Origin: Prochlorococcus sp. AG-347-I15
GTDB taxonomy: Bacteria > Cyanobacteriota > Cyanobacteriia > PCC-6307 > Cyanobiaceae
NCBI GenBank assembly: GCA_003281585.1
Contig: QCBN01000003.1
Coordinates: 1 to 64,000, forward strand
Length of the DNA: 64,000 bases
Reading direction: 5' to 3'
Positions 40,964-50,435 of the stretch are shown here, in pieces. Made by a program: the position numbers and the translations under genes. Position 1 is the first letter of the stretch. The number at the start of each line of letters is the position of its first letter. The notes beneath the pieces were generated by a model. The model saw nothing but the letters and a program-made list of their open reading frames with translations. It was not told where the DNA came from and made no database searches.

Positions 40964-41890
40964 TTAAGAACCAGAAAGTGATAATTCTTGTAGTCTAGTG
41001 TATAAAGCAATTTCTTCATCATTAATATCAGCAGGAATAACTACTAAGATTTCAACAAACTGATCACCTATATTATCTTCAAATGTTAGACCTCTCCCCT
41101 TTAAACGCAATATTCTTCCTGTAGATGATTTTGGAGGTACTTGAAGAGTAACATTACCATCAAGGGTAGGAACCTCTACTGCACACCCGAGAAGTGCATC
41201 ATGAGGAAACAATTCTAATTTATAAATAACTCTTAAACCATCAATTCTTAGTCCGCTTTCAGTTTTAACCTTTAAATGTAAATAATGATCTTTTCCTCCC
41301 CTTGCAATCTTATCAAGCCTTAATCTCCATCCATCACCAGCAAAAGGAGGTGTATCAACTTCTACAATAGTTTGATCTTCAAGTTCTATTAATATTGAAG
41401 CCCCATTTAAAGCCTCATCAGGAGTTAATTCAATAATCGTTTCAATATCCTTATGGAGTTTTACTGGAGGTGGTTCTTCTGGAGATGTTGTAGGGTATTC
41501 GTAATTATTAAATTCTTCATTATCTATATTCATGGAATCATCATTAAGCGTTTCACTGATATATTCATCTTCATTATCAGCGTTATATTCAAATCCAAAT
41601 AATGAATCAAGATAATCTTGAAAATCAGGAAAACCTGTTTTGAAATTATTATTTTGGTAATCGTCCCGAATTTTTTCGTCTAATTTTTCATTTCTTATAT
41701 TTGGATCACGAAGATATTCGTATGCTTCATTAATTAATTTAAACCTTTCTTCTGCATTTAAATCATTTTTGTTTAAATCTGGATGCCATTTTCTCGCTTC
41801 TCTTCGAAATGCCTTCTTTAGTTCTTTATCGTCGAAATCATTGGATAAACCCAAAATCGACAAATAGTCTTTTTTAGAGGAAATAGTCAT
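40964..41890 (-). CDS. dnaJ: DnaJ/CbpA-like co-chaperone without zinc finger
   Basis: DYLSILGLSNDFDDKELKKAFRREARKWHPDLNKND; C-terminal substrate-binding domains. Start trimmed to MTISSKKDY. Confidence 0.92.
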   Translation of the reverse strand: MTISSKKDYLSILGLSNDFDDKELKKAFRREARKWHPDLNKNDLNAEERFKLINEAYEYLRDPNIRNEKLDEKIRDDYQNNNFKTGFPDFQDYLDSLFGFEYNADNEDEYISETLNDDSMNIDNEEFNNYEYPTTSPEEPPPVKLHKDIETIIELTPDEALNGASILIELEDQTIVEVDTPPFAGDGWRLRLDKIARGGKDHYLHLKVKTESGLRIDGLRVIYKLELFPHDALLGCAVEVPTLDGNVTLQVPPKSSTGRILRLKGRGLTFEDNIGDQFVEILVVIPADINDEEIALYTRLQELSLSGS

Positions 41891-43871
41891 TGTCCCATGG
41901 ATCATCATCCCTAGAATTACCATACCTCGAATTTCTATAATTTCTATTCATTTGATTATCCCAAGGATCATCATCCCAATAATCGTCTGAAAACAATTCA
42001 TCCTTTAATGATCCAAATGTATTTTTAATACCTTGTAATGGATTATTATCAGTTTTTCTTTCTGCTGCAAATTTTCTGTTTAAACCAAATAATGCCTCTT
42101 GGAGAGCACTAACTGAAATTTCTAATTCTTGAGGATCATCATCATTTATGTATTCTTCAACTTCTTCAATAGCTAATTCGACAGCACGTTGTTGTCTTTC
42201 AGCTCCATAAGGCCCGAATTCTAGAGAAGCATCTCTTAATCTTCTTTCTGCTTGTGCAATTAGAGTTAAAGCACTATTTTTTCTATCAATTATAGACCTT
42301 TTCATTCTATCTTCTTTTGCTTTTGTTTTTGCTTCTTCTATTATCGAATTAATTTCTTGTTCATTTAAATTAGAGCCACCAGAAATTGTAACTGTTTGTT
42401 TTCTTCCAGTTGTTCTATCAGTTGCACTTACTTCTAAAAGACCATTAGCATCAATGTCAAATGCCACTTGGACTTGCGGAATACCTCTAGGTGCTGGTGG
42501 TATTCCAGATAGCCTAAATTTACCAAGTGATTTATTTTCAGAAGCCAATGGTCTTTCACCTTGTCTTACTTGAACAACCACTGACGATTGATTAGCTTCT
42601 GATGTACTAAAAACATCAGATTGCCTTACTGGTATAGGTGTATTACGAGGAATAAGTACCTTCATAAGACCCCCAATAGTTTCTAATCCTAAAGATAAGG
42701 GTGTAACATCATTTAGGAGTAAATCTTGCAAATCACCACTTATTATTCCGGATTGTATCGCAGCTCCAATTGCAACAACTTCATCTGGATTAACTGATTG
42801 ACAGGGTTGATTAGGTACCAGAGTCTTTACTAATTCTTGAACCATTGGGATGCGTGTGCTGCCACCTACAAGAACTACTTCATCTATATCTTCAGCGTTC
42901 CATCCAGAGTCATCTAAGGCTATTTGAACAGGCTCTAATAATCTGTCTAATAAATCTTGAGATAATAATTCAAATATTTTTCTATTTAAAGTCTCCTCAA
43001 TATGTAATGGGCCCTCTTTACTAGTTGTGATAAAAGGTAATGATATTTTTGTTTTTTGTAATCCTGATAATTCACATTTTGCTTTTTCAGCAGCTTCAGT
43101 TAATCTCTGCAAAGCTTGTCTATCCCTCCTCAAATCAATATCATGTTTAGCAAGAAATTTTTCAGCAAGCCAATCAACTATTTTTGAGTCAAAATTATTA
43201 CCTCCTAGTTGTGTATCTCCGCATGTGGCTTTAACATCAAAAACACCATTTGAAATTTTTAATAATGAAACATCAAATGTTCCTCCACCTAAATCAAATA
43301 CTAAAACATTATTAGATGAGCTTTTTTCAAAACCATAAGCCAGTGCAGCTGCAGTAGGTTCATTTAAGATTCTATCTACTTTGATACCTGCCAATATTGC
43401 AGAATCCTTGGTGGCTTGCCTTTGAGATTCATTAAAATAGGCAGGGACTGTAATAACAGCAGAGTCAACAGTATCTCCAAGATATGTTTCAGCATCATTA
43501 ATTAATTTTCTAATTAATGAGCTCACTAACTCTTCGGGGGCATATTCTCTTTCTGTATTTGGACTAAGTACCCTAACACTACCGTTATTATTTGATTTGA
43601 CATTATAAGGAACAGAAATACTAGTATCATCTAATTCGTCCCAGTCGCTACCAATGAATCTTTTTAAGTTATAAAAAGTATTCTTTGGATTTAAAACAAG
43701 TTGCCTTCTTGCTTGATCACCTATTACTATTTCTTTGTCTTTTGTAAAGCCAACTATTGAAGGTGTAGTTCTAGACCCTTCAGAATTTGCAATTACAATT
43801 GGACGACCAGCTTCAATAACTCCAACAACAGAGTTAGTAGTACCTAAATCAATTCCAACTATTTGCCCCAT
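41874..43871 (-). CDS. dnaK: Hsp70 chaperone DnaK
   Basis: MGQIVGIDLGTTNSVVGVIE…VFDLGGGTFDVSLL; acidic/aromatic C-terminal tail instead of EEVD. Confidence 0.97.
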   Translation of the reverse strand: MGQIVGIDLGTTNSVVGVIEAGRPIVIANSEGSRTTPSIVGFTKDKEIVIGDQARRQLVLNPKNTFYNLKRFIGSDWDELDDTSISVPYNVKSNNNGSVRVLSPNTEREYAPEELVSSLIRKLINDAETYLGDTVDSAVITVPAYFNESQRQATKDSAILAGIKVDRILNEPTAAALAYGFEKSSSNNVLVFDLGGGTFDVSLLKISNGVFDVKATCGDTQLGGNNFDSKIVDWLAEKFLAKHDIDLRRDRQALQRLTEAAEKAKCELSGLQKTKISLPFITTSKEGPLHIEETLNRKIFELLSQDLLDRLLEPVQIALDDSGWNAEDIDEVVLVGGSTRIPMVQELVKTLVPNQPCQSVNPDEVVAIGAAIQSGIISGDLQDLLLNDVTPLSLGLETIGGLMKVLIPRNTPIPVRQSDVFSTSEANQSSVVVQVRQGERPLASENKSLGKFRLSGIPPAPRGIPQVQVAFDIDANGLLEVSATDRTTGRKQTVTISGGSNLNEQEINSIIEEAKTKAKEDRMKRSIIDRKNSALTLIAQAERRLRDASLEFGPYGAERQQRAVELAIEEVEEYINDDDPQELEISVSALQEALFGLNRKFAAERKTDNNPLQGIKNTFGSLKDELFSDDYWDDDPWDNQMNRNYRNSRYGNSRDDDPWDNDYFL

Positions 43872-44082
43872 GATTTTGGATTGCTAAATTAAAGCAAATT
43901 TACTAATAATTTAATCAATTTATATACTTGATATTTATATATAATAGTAAAATTAGAACATTTTCAACTTAATTTAAATAAATAAGATTATTTATGACTA
44001 GTCAAACAGGTTACTATCAATTCTAAGGTATCCTTTTCAGAGTGATTGTTGATGTAATTAACCAAAATCAACTAAACTAAAA

Positions 44083-44169
44083 CGGAGAGAGAGGGATTCG
44101 AACCCTCGATAAAGTTGCCCCTATACAGCATTTCCAGTGCTGCGCCTTCAACCACTCGGCCACCTCTCC
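44083..44169 (-). tRNA. tRNA-Ser(GGA)
   Basis: GGAGAGGTGGCCGAGTGGTTGAAGGCGCAGCACTGGAAATGCTGTATAGGGGCAACTTTATCGAGGGTTCGAATCCCTCTCTCTCCG; long variable arm. Confidence 0.93.
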
Positions 44170-44218
44170 CAAGATAACTATTTTAACCCTTGATCATCCC
44201 ATTTTAGAGGAAAGTTAT

Positions 44219-44593
44219 TTGAAAAAGACTTTCACAGTCACGATTAAAAATAAGGAAACCGGAAAGGTCTACCAAGAGAAGGTTAATAGTGATGATTACA
44301 TACTTAAGGAATTTGAAAAGAAAGGTTTCAAACTTGCATTTTCATGTAGAAATGGTTGCTGTACAAGTTGTGCAGTTAAAATTAAATCTGGCACCTTACA
44401 ACAACCAGAAGCCATGGGTGTATCTAAGGCTTTAAAAGACAAAGGGTATGCACTTCTTTGTGTCGCTAAAGCAACTTCAGATCTTGTGGTAGAAACTACG
44501 TATGAAGATGAAGTTTACGATTTACAATTTGGACAATATTTTGGGAGGGGTAATACAAGAGTTGCCCCTCCTTGGGAATTTGAGGAAGATTAA
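44219..44593 (+). CDS. Plant-type [2Fe-2S] ferredoxin with C-terminal extension
   Basis: SCRNGCCTSCAVKIKSG…ALLCVAKA; TTG start. Confidence 0.92.
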   Translation: MKKTFTVTIKNKETGKVYQEKVNSDDYILKEFEKKGFKLAFSCRNGCCTSCAVKIKSGTLQQPEAMGVSKALKDKGYALLCVAKATSDLVVETTYEDEVYDLQFGQYFGRGNTRVAPPWEFEED

Positions 44594-44598
44594 CTATC

Positions 44599-45447
44599 AT
44601 GTTTGAATTAAGTGAAATAGAGGATTTTGCTAATCAAGTAAACTTATCCAGTTTGTATGAAATAGCCAAGAATTCAGCTCAAATTGGTAATGAAATTTTA
44701 AAAGTTAATTACAATAAAATTCAGAAAATTTCATCGAAGGGTAGGAAGGGTGATTTAGTTACCAATGTAGATTTGGAAGTTGAAAATAAAATAAAAGAAT
44801 ATTTATTAGAAGAGACACCAAACATATCAATTAATGCAGAGGAATCCGGTAAATTAACAAAATCTTCTGATTTAACGTGGTGTATAGACCCATTAGACGG
44901 TACTACAAATTATTCCCATGGATATCCTTTTTTTGGAACTTCTATTGGTCTTGTATATAAAAATAAGCCAATTATAGGCGCTATATCAGTACCTTATTTA
45001 AATGAACTATATTCAGCCTGTATAGGTTTAGGCTCATTCTGTAATGATAGTGAACTTAAAGTATCGAATCCCTCTAATCTTTCTGATAGTCTACTTGTAA
45101 CTGGTTTCTCTTACGACAGATTTGAGACAGAGGATAATAATTATGCTGAATTTTGTTATTTAACACATAAAACTAGAGGTGTTAGAAGAGGAGGTGCAGC
45201 AGCAGTTGATCTAGCATTTGTTGCGGCAGGTAAGATTGATGGATATTGGGAAAGAGGATTAGAGGTATGGGACCTAGCGGCCGGTGCTATTATTGTTAAA
45301 GAAGCTGGTGGTATTATTTCAGATTACCCATCAGGCGAATTTAATTTAAGTTCAGGAAGAATTTTGGCTTGTTCTCCCAACCTTGAGAATGAATTAAAAA
45401 TTGAACTAGATAAAGTCTCTCCATTTAAAAAAAATCTCTATACCTAA
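44599..45447 (+). CDS. suhB: Inositol monophosphatase family protein
   Basis: INAEESGKLTKSSDLTWCIDPLDGTTNYSHGYPFF, WDLAAGAIIVKEAGG. Confidence 0.92.
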   Translation: MFELSEIEDFANQVNLSSLYEIAKNSAQIGNEILKVNYNKIQKISSKGRKGDLVTNVDLEVENKIKEYLLEETPNISINAEESGKLTKSSDLTWCIDPLDGTTNYSHGYPFFGTSIGLVYKNKPIIGAISVPYLNELYSACIGLGSFCNDSELKVSNPSNLSDSLLVTGFSYDRFETEDNNYAEFCYLTHKTRGVRRGGAAAVDLAFVAAGKIDGYWERGLEVWDLAAGAIIVKEAGGIISDYPSGEFNLSSGRILACSPNLENELKIELDKVSPFKKNLYT

Positions 45448-45465
45448 AATTAATTAAATATTAAA

Positions 45466-46617
45466 ATGACAGATATAAAGGAAATTAAATTAGTCGATGT
45501 AAAAAATAACTCAAACATAATAAATAACTTAAATAGTATTTATAAACTATGGGGATATGAAGAGGTCTCACCCTCATTTATAAATACTTTAGAGATCATA
45601 AAAGGCCATGGCATTATTGACGAAAATCAGGTTGTAGGAATAGTAAGTAATAATTCATTATGTCTTAGGCCAGAAATGACAACATCAATTGTTAAATTGT
45701 CATCTACTAGATTAATAAATAAAAAAAGACCTATAAGGCTATTCACAAATGGAATGGTTTTTGATAAAAAACAAAATAATAAAAATTCATTTAAGTTACA
45801 AGAAAAATTGCAGAGTGGAATTGAATTAATTGGATATGATACAAAATACCCAGAAATTGAAGTTATTAATATTTTGTTTGATTCAATCGATAATATTAAT
45901 TTGATGGATAGTTGTAATTTATTTCTACTAGTAAGCACCACAAAAATAATGGACTTGATACTGAACAAATATAAGAATAATAATTTTGAAGAAATTAAGA
46001 AAAGTCTGGTTAATTTTGATCTAGATAATTTATCTAAATTAGGAATAAATGAAGATGATAAATATATTCTTAAAGATCTTTTATTCACACGAGGAGAGCC
46101 AATTACAATATTAAAAAAATTAAAAACTATATATGGTACCAGTAAAACATTAGATGACTTAAATTTTTTATTTGAAACTTTATCAAAAATATCAAATAAA
46201 TATGGTGTTAAATTACAACTTGATCCCACTTTTCAACCTCACTTAAATTTATATGAAGGAATAGTTTTTCAACTAATAGGGGATGATGGTAAAAATAAAA
46301 GCATCATCGCAAAAGGCGGACGATATGATGAGTTAGTAAGATCATTTAGTCCTAATGAGAAAATATTTAATGGGATTGGTTTTACAATTTCAGTTGACAT
46401 TTTAAGAAATTTAATTAAAGAAGAGAAGACAGATAAAAAAAAGATTTTATTGATTTTTAAAGATTCTTATTTGTTAGAGAAAGGTATGAATGAACAAAAA
46501 GCACAACAGAAAAAAGGAAATATTGCTGTCTTACATCTAAATCCATGTGATGACTTGGCTAAAGCCAATCAAATTATGAAAGAAAACAATTGTAGTGAGA
46601 TATTGTGGGTTAAATAA
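45466..46617 (+). CDS. hisZ: ATP phosphoribosyltransferase regulatory subunit HisZ-like (class II aaRS-like)
   Basis: LRPEMTTSIVKLSSTRL…PIRLFTNGMVFDKK…IIAKGGRYDELV. Confidence 0.82.
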   Translation: MTDIKEIKLVDVKNNSNIINNLNSIYKLWGYEEVSPSFINTLEIIKGHGIIDENQVVGIVSNNSLCLRPEMTTSIVKLSSTRLINKKRPIRLFTNGMVFDKKQNNKNSFKLQEKLQSGIELIGYDTKYPEIEVINILFDSIDNINLMDSCNLFLLVSTTKIMDLILNKYKNNNFEEIKKSLVNFDLDNLSKLGINEDDKYILKDLLFTRGEPITILKKLKTIYGTSKTLDDLNFLFETLSKISNKYGVKLQLDPTFQPHLNLYEGIVFQLIGDDGKNKSIIAKGGRYDELVRSFSPNEKIFNGIGFTISVDILRNLIKEEKTDKKKILLIFKDSYLLEKGMNEQKAQQKKGNIAVLHLNPCDDLAKANQIMKENNCSEILWVK

Positions 46618-46734
46618 AACCTTTTAAAAATTTATTTAACTTTTAAATTCATATATTGTTCGGACAATACTCCTAATTAAACTTGATTAACTAGTTTTTA
46701 CGAAATAGGATTTATATGTTTGATTTTTTTTTAA

Positions 46735-48639
46735 ATGGAAAAAGGCGAAATTCGTATTAATACCGAAAATATTTTCCCAATTATCAAGAAGGCAGTATAT
46801 TCTGACCATGAAATTTTTTTAAGAGAACTTGTTAGTAATGGTGTTGACGCAATTAGTAAAAGAAGAATGGCCTCTATGGCAGGTGATTGCGAGAATACGG
46901 AGGAGGCTCAAGTAAAAATAACAATTAACCGTGAAAAAAATACCTTAACAATTTCCGATAATGGAATTGGAATGAATGATGAAGAAATTAAGAAGTACAT
47001 AAATCAAGTTGCATTTTCTAGTGCTGAAGAATTCTTAACAAAATACAAAAAAGATAATGATGAATTTATAGGTCATTTTGGACTAGGTTTTTATTCAAGT
47101 TTCATGGTGGCAGATAGAGTTGATATAGTTACTAAGTCGGCGATTGGGGAATCAAAAGCTTTTAAATGGTCTTGTGATGGATCGCCAAATTTCACGTTAG
47201 AAGAATCAGAAAGAGAGACAATTGGTACAGATGTTATTCTTCACCTACTTGAAGAAGAAAAAGAGTTTATAGAGCCTGAAAGGATTAAATCTCTAATAAA
47301 AAAATATTGTGATTTTATGCCAATAGATGTCTTATTAGAAGGAGAGACAATCAATAAGAAAAATCCTCCATGGAGAAAACAACCTAGTGAATTAAAAGAT
47401 GAAGATTATATTGAGTTATATAAATACCTTTATCCTTTCCAGGGAGATCCACTGTTATGGATTCATCTAAATACAGATTATCCATATGACATACAAGGGA
47501 TATTGTATTTTCCAAAGTTATCAGGTAGAGCTGATTGGGAAAAGGGAGAAATAAAACTATTTTGCAATCAAGTATTCGTAAGCGATTCAATTAAAGAGAT
47601 AGTACCAAAATACCTTTTACCTTTAAGAGGAGTAATTGACTCGACAGATATACCTCTAAATGTTAGTAGAAGTGCACTACAAACAGATAGAAAAGTTAGG
47701 TCTATATCATCATTTATCTCAAAAAAAATCGCTAATAAACTGAAGGATTTGATAAAAAGTTCTCCAGAATTTTATGCAGAAATTTGGGATTCAATCTCTG
47801 CTTTTATTAAAATTGGTGCTATCGAAGATGAAAAATTTGCTGATTTAGTCAATAACAGTATAATTTTCGAAACAATAATAAATTCAGAGAAAGACGTAAC
47901 TAAAGATATTGAAAATAAATCCCTTATCAAGTCAAATGATAAATATTTCACAACTCTAGCAAATTACAAAGAGCGAAATAAATTAAAAGATTCTAAAAAA
48001 ATTATTTATTCTTCAGATTTAATTGCACAGTCTAGTGCACTAAATATCTGTTTATCTGATAATAAAGAAGTTATTAAATCAGATCCCTTAATTGACGCAC
48101 AATTTCTTCCATGGCTGGAAAGTAAAAATGAAGATTATCAATTCCAAAGAGTTGATTCAGAAATAAATGAACTAGAAGATAATGAATCTAATGAAATTGT
48201 AGATAAGGATGGCAAATCAAATACAGATAATCTTCGAGATACGATTGTTAAGGCCCTTAACAATGAGAAAGTAACAGTTAAAGTGCAGTCACTTTCAAGT
48301 AAAGATGCTCCACCAGCGATGATCTTGCTTCCAGAACAAATGAGAAGAATTAATGATATGGGCGCCTACATGGAACAAAAGATGCCAGGCTTACCTGAAT
48401 ATCATGTGCTCTTAATTAACAAAAAACATCCACTTATTCTTGGACTTAATAAAATTTCAGGCAACAAAATAATTATTGATGAAAAAGATCCTATAGAAAA
48501 TCCATTGGCATCTAAAATTGCTAATCATGTTTACGATATGGCTAAGCTTTCCGTTGGTGGATTAGATCAAGAACAGATAATTAATTTACAAAATAATAAT
48601 GCAGAATTAATTTCAGAATTACTTAATTCAACAAATTGA
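46735..48639 (+). CDS. htpG: Hsp90 chaperone HtpG
   Basis: EIFLRELVSNGVDAISKRR, DNGIGMNDEEIKKYINQVAFSSAEEF, GHFGLGFYSSFMVAD. Confidence 0.98.
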   Translation: MEKGEIRINTENIFPIIKKAVYSDHEIFLRELVSNGVDAISKRRMASMAGDCENTEEAQVKITINREKNTLTISDNGIGMNDEEIKKYINQVAFSSAEEFLTKYKKDNDEFIGHFGLGFYSSFMVADRVDIVTKSAIGESKAFKWSCDGSPNFTLEESERETIGTDVILHLLEEEKEFIEPERIKSLIKKYCDFMPIDVLLEGETINKKNPPWRKQPSELKDEDYIELYKYLYPFQGDPLLWIHLNTDYPYDIQGILYFPKLSGRADWEKGEIKLFCNQVFVSDSIKEIVPKYLLPLRGVIDSTDIPLNVSRSALQTDRKVRSISSFISKKIANKLKDLIKSSPEFYAEIWDSISAFIKIGAIEDEKFADLVNNSIIFETIINSEKDVTKDIENKSLIKSNDKYFTTLANYKERNKLKDSKKIIYSSDLIAQSSALNICLSDNKEVIKSDPLIDAQFLPWLESKNEDYQFQRVDSEINELEDNESNEIVDKDGKSNTDNLRDTIVKALNNEKVTVKVQSLSSKDAPPAMILLPEQMRRINDMGAYMEQKMPGLPEYHVLLINKKHPLILGLNKISGNKIIIDEKDPIENPLASKIANHVYDMAKLSVGGLDQEQIINLQNNNAELISELLNSTN

Positions 48640-48678
48640 GTCATGTGTTAGAATTTTTAAAGATATAACTCAATAAAT

Positions 48679-48915
48679 ATGTCAAGAGTTTGCGAACTGA
48701 CCGGTGCAAAAGCTAATAACGGGATGGCAGTGAGTCACTCACATATTCGTACAAAAAAACTGCAACAAGTTAATCTCCAAAAAAGGAGACTTTGGTGGGA
48801 AGAAGGCAAAAAATGGGTGAATATAAAAATTAGCACCAAAGCACTAAAGTCTATACAAAAAGTAGGTTTAGATAAATTTGCTAAATCAAATGGAGTTGAT
48901 TTAAAAAAATTCTAA
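48679..48915 (+). CDS. rpmB: 50S ribosomal protein L28
   Basis: [40 protein letters not shown]. Confidence 0.98.
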   Translation: MSRVCELTGAKANNGMAVSHSHIRTKKLQQVNLQKRRLWWEEGKKWVNIKISTKALKSIQKVGLDKFAKSNGVDLKKF

Positions 48916-48917
48916 AT

Positions 48918-49454
48918 TTGATGAGAAATTTAGTTGTAAGTATATTAATATCTTTTATTTTTTTATTTAATTGTAATTCAGCAATCGCTTTCGACTTTGC
49001 GCCTGAAGTTGGAGATATTGCTCCAAACTTTCAATTAGAAGGTTTTAATAAAAACATAAAATCAAAAAATATTTGGGAATTAAATGATTTTCAAGGTAAG
49101 TGGCTTGTTATGTATTTTTATCCAAAGGACTTTACCGCAGGTTGCACTCTTGAGGCTAAAGGTTTTTCGGAATTAAAAAAAGATTTTTCAAAATATAATG
49201 CCGAAATTGTTGGTATTAGTGCTGATAATCAAGATTCTCATGAAAGTTTCTGTAGCGAGAAATCTATAAACTATACTTTATTATCCGATCCTGAAGGAAT
49301 TATTAGCGATAAATATGGTTCTTGGATTCCTCCATTTTCAGATAGAAATACTTTTTTGATATCTCCTGAAGGGGAAATTTCTTATAGATGGATAAGTGTT
49401 TTACCTATAAATCATGCCAAAGAAGTACTTAATGTACTAAAGAAAAAAATATAA
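48918..49454 (+). CDS. Exported peroxiredoxin, Bcp/PrxQ family
   Basis: Signal peptide; GDIAPNFQLEGF, YFYPKDFTAGCTLEAKGF. Confidence 0.92.
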   Translation: MMRNLVVSILISFIFLFNCNSAIAFDFAPEVGDIAPNFQLEGFNKNIKSKNIWELNDFQGKWLVMYFYPKDFTAGCTLEAKGFSELKKDFSKYNAEIVGISADNQDSHESFCSEKSINYTLLSDPEGIISDKYGSWIPPFSDRNTFLISPEGEISYRWISVLPINHAKEVLNVLKKKI

Positions 49455-49457
49455 ATT

Positions 49458-49760
49458 TTGCACGAACTTTCATTTGGAACTTGGTTAATACACATCTCTT
49501 CGGTCATTGAATGGATATTTACCATCTTTGTTATTTACAAAATTTCTACATATAAAGAATACAATTTATTTTTTTGGTTAAGCTTAGCTATGGTTCCAAA
49601 CTTAATAGGAGCTATGTGCGCTATTACTTGGCATATCTATGATAATCAAGATGTATTGTATGGCTTAGTAACGCTTCAAGGGATATTTACATTTATTGGT
49701 AATTCAACATTAGCTCTCGCATCATTCTTTATTTTTAAAAAGGAAGAGACTTATGAATGA
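49458..49760 (+). CDS. DUF2499-like membrane protein
   Basis: LSFGTWLIHISSVIEWIFTIFVIYKISTYKEYNLFFWLSLAMVPNLIGAMCAITWH; TTG start. Confidence 0.78.
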   Translation: MHELSFGTWLIHISSVIEWIFTIFVIYKISTYKEYNLFFWLSLAMVPNLIGAMCAITWHIYDNQDVLYGLVTLQGIFTFIGNSTLALASFFIFKKEETYE

Positions 49761-50088
49761 TTTATTTTCTAAATTTATAGAAATATTAGGTTCCATTGAT
49801 AACACATTATTGTTCGCAGTATCAATAATTCCATATGCAATTTTTTTGTTTTACTTATATAAAATCAAATATGTTAATAATTTTGTAAAAACAGGATTTT
49901 CCTTAACTGTTTTATTCGTATTCATAACTATATTGGTATCTATTTTCACAGTAAATTACTATGATAAAACCCTTGTTGAGGTTGACTTCCTGCATGGCTT
50001 TGCAGAATCATTCCTAACTCTAAGTGATTTTGTTATTTTGTTTGGATTTATAAAGTTGTTAAATAGCTTAGAAGTAAACAACTCTTAA
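49753..50088 (+). CDS. DUF3593-like membrane protein
   Basis: Three hydrophobic segments; HGFAESFLTLSDFVILFGFIKLL. Confidence 0.72.
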   Translation: MNDLFSKFIEILGSIDNTLLFAVSIIPYAIFLFYLYKIKYVNNFVKTGFSLTVLFVFITILVSIFTVNYYDKTLVEVDFLHGFAESFLTLSDFVILFGFIKLLNSLEVNNS

Positions 50089-50135
50089 GACCTTTTACAA
50101 TTTTGTGTTTTTTAGGTAAAAATATTAGAGAATAT

Positions 50136-50414
50136 ATGAAAATAACGTTTTTTATGTTTACTACATTATTTGCAGCTGCAGATCCAGCTACTTTTTCTTG
50201 GTCTCCAAAGTGTGCCGTCGTAATGATTGCATGTAATGTTTTTGCTTATGCAATTGCTAGAGCAACAATAAGAAAACCTAATGAAGGTTTTGAAATACCT
50301 AATTCAAAATTCTATGGTGGTTTAAGTCACGCATCAGTTGTAGGTGCTAATTGCCTAGGTCATATTTTTGGAATTGGAGCAATCTTAGGGTTAGCCTCAC
50401 GTGGTGTCTTATAA
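50136..50414 (+). CDS. psaK: Photosystem I subunit PsaK
   Basis: WSPKCAVVMIACNVFAYAIARATIRKPNEGFEIP…LSHASVVGANCLGHIFGIGAILGLASRGVL; start trimmed. Confidence 0.92.
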   Translation: MKITFFMFTTLFAAADPATFSWSPKCAVVMIACNVFAYAIARATIRKPNEGFEIPNSKFYGGLSHASVVGANCLGHIFGIGAILGLASRGVL

Positions 50415-50435
50415 AAATTTATTTATTAAATTTTT
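50413..50435. terminator. Bidirectional hairpin between convergent psaK and dxs
   Basis: AAAAATTTA-TTTAT-TAAATTTTT, perfect 9-bp arms, A-tract and T-tract built in. Confidence 0.5.

Noticed and set aside
43502-43871. Possible frameshift or pseudogene in dnaK/dnaJ because the frames overlap
   Set aside because: Both proteins are complete with normal motifs once dnaJ is started at 41890; a simple 17-bp overlap explains it.
45627-46229. 200-aa minus-strand ORF within hisZ
   Set aside because: Long, but antisense to a recognisable HisZ; low-complexity leucine/serine/isoleucine-rich shadow frame.
46735-48639. 47384..47590 minus ORF inside htpG
   Set aside because: Antisense shadow of a clear Hsp90 gene.
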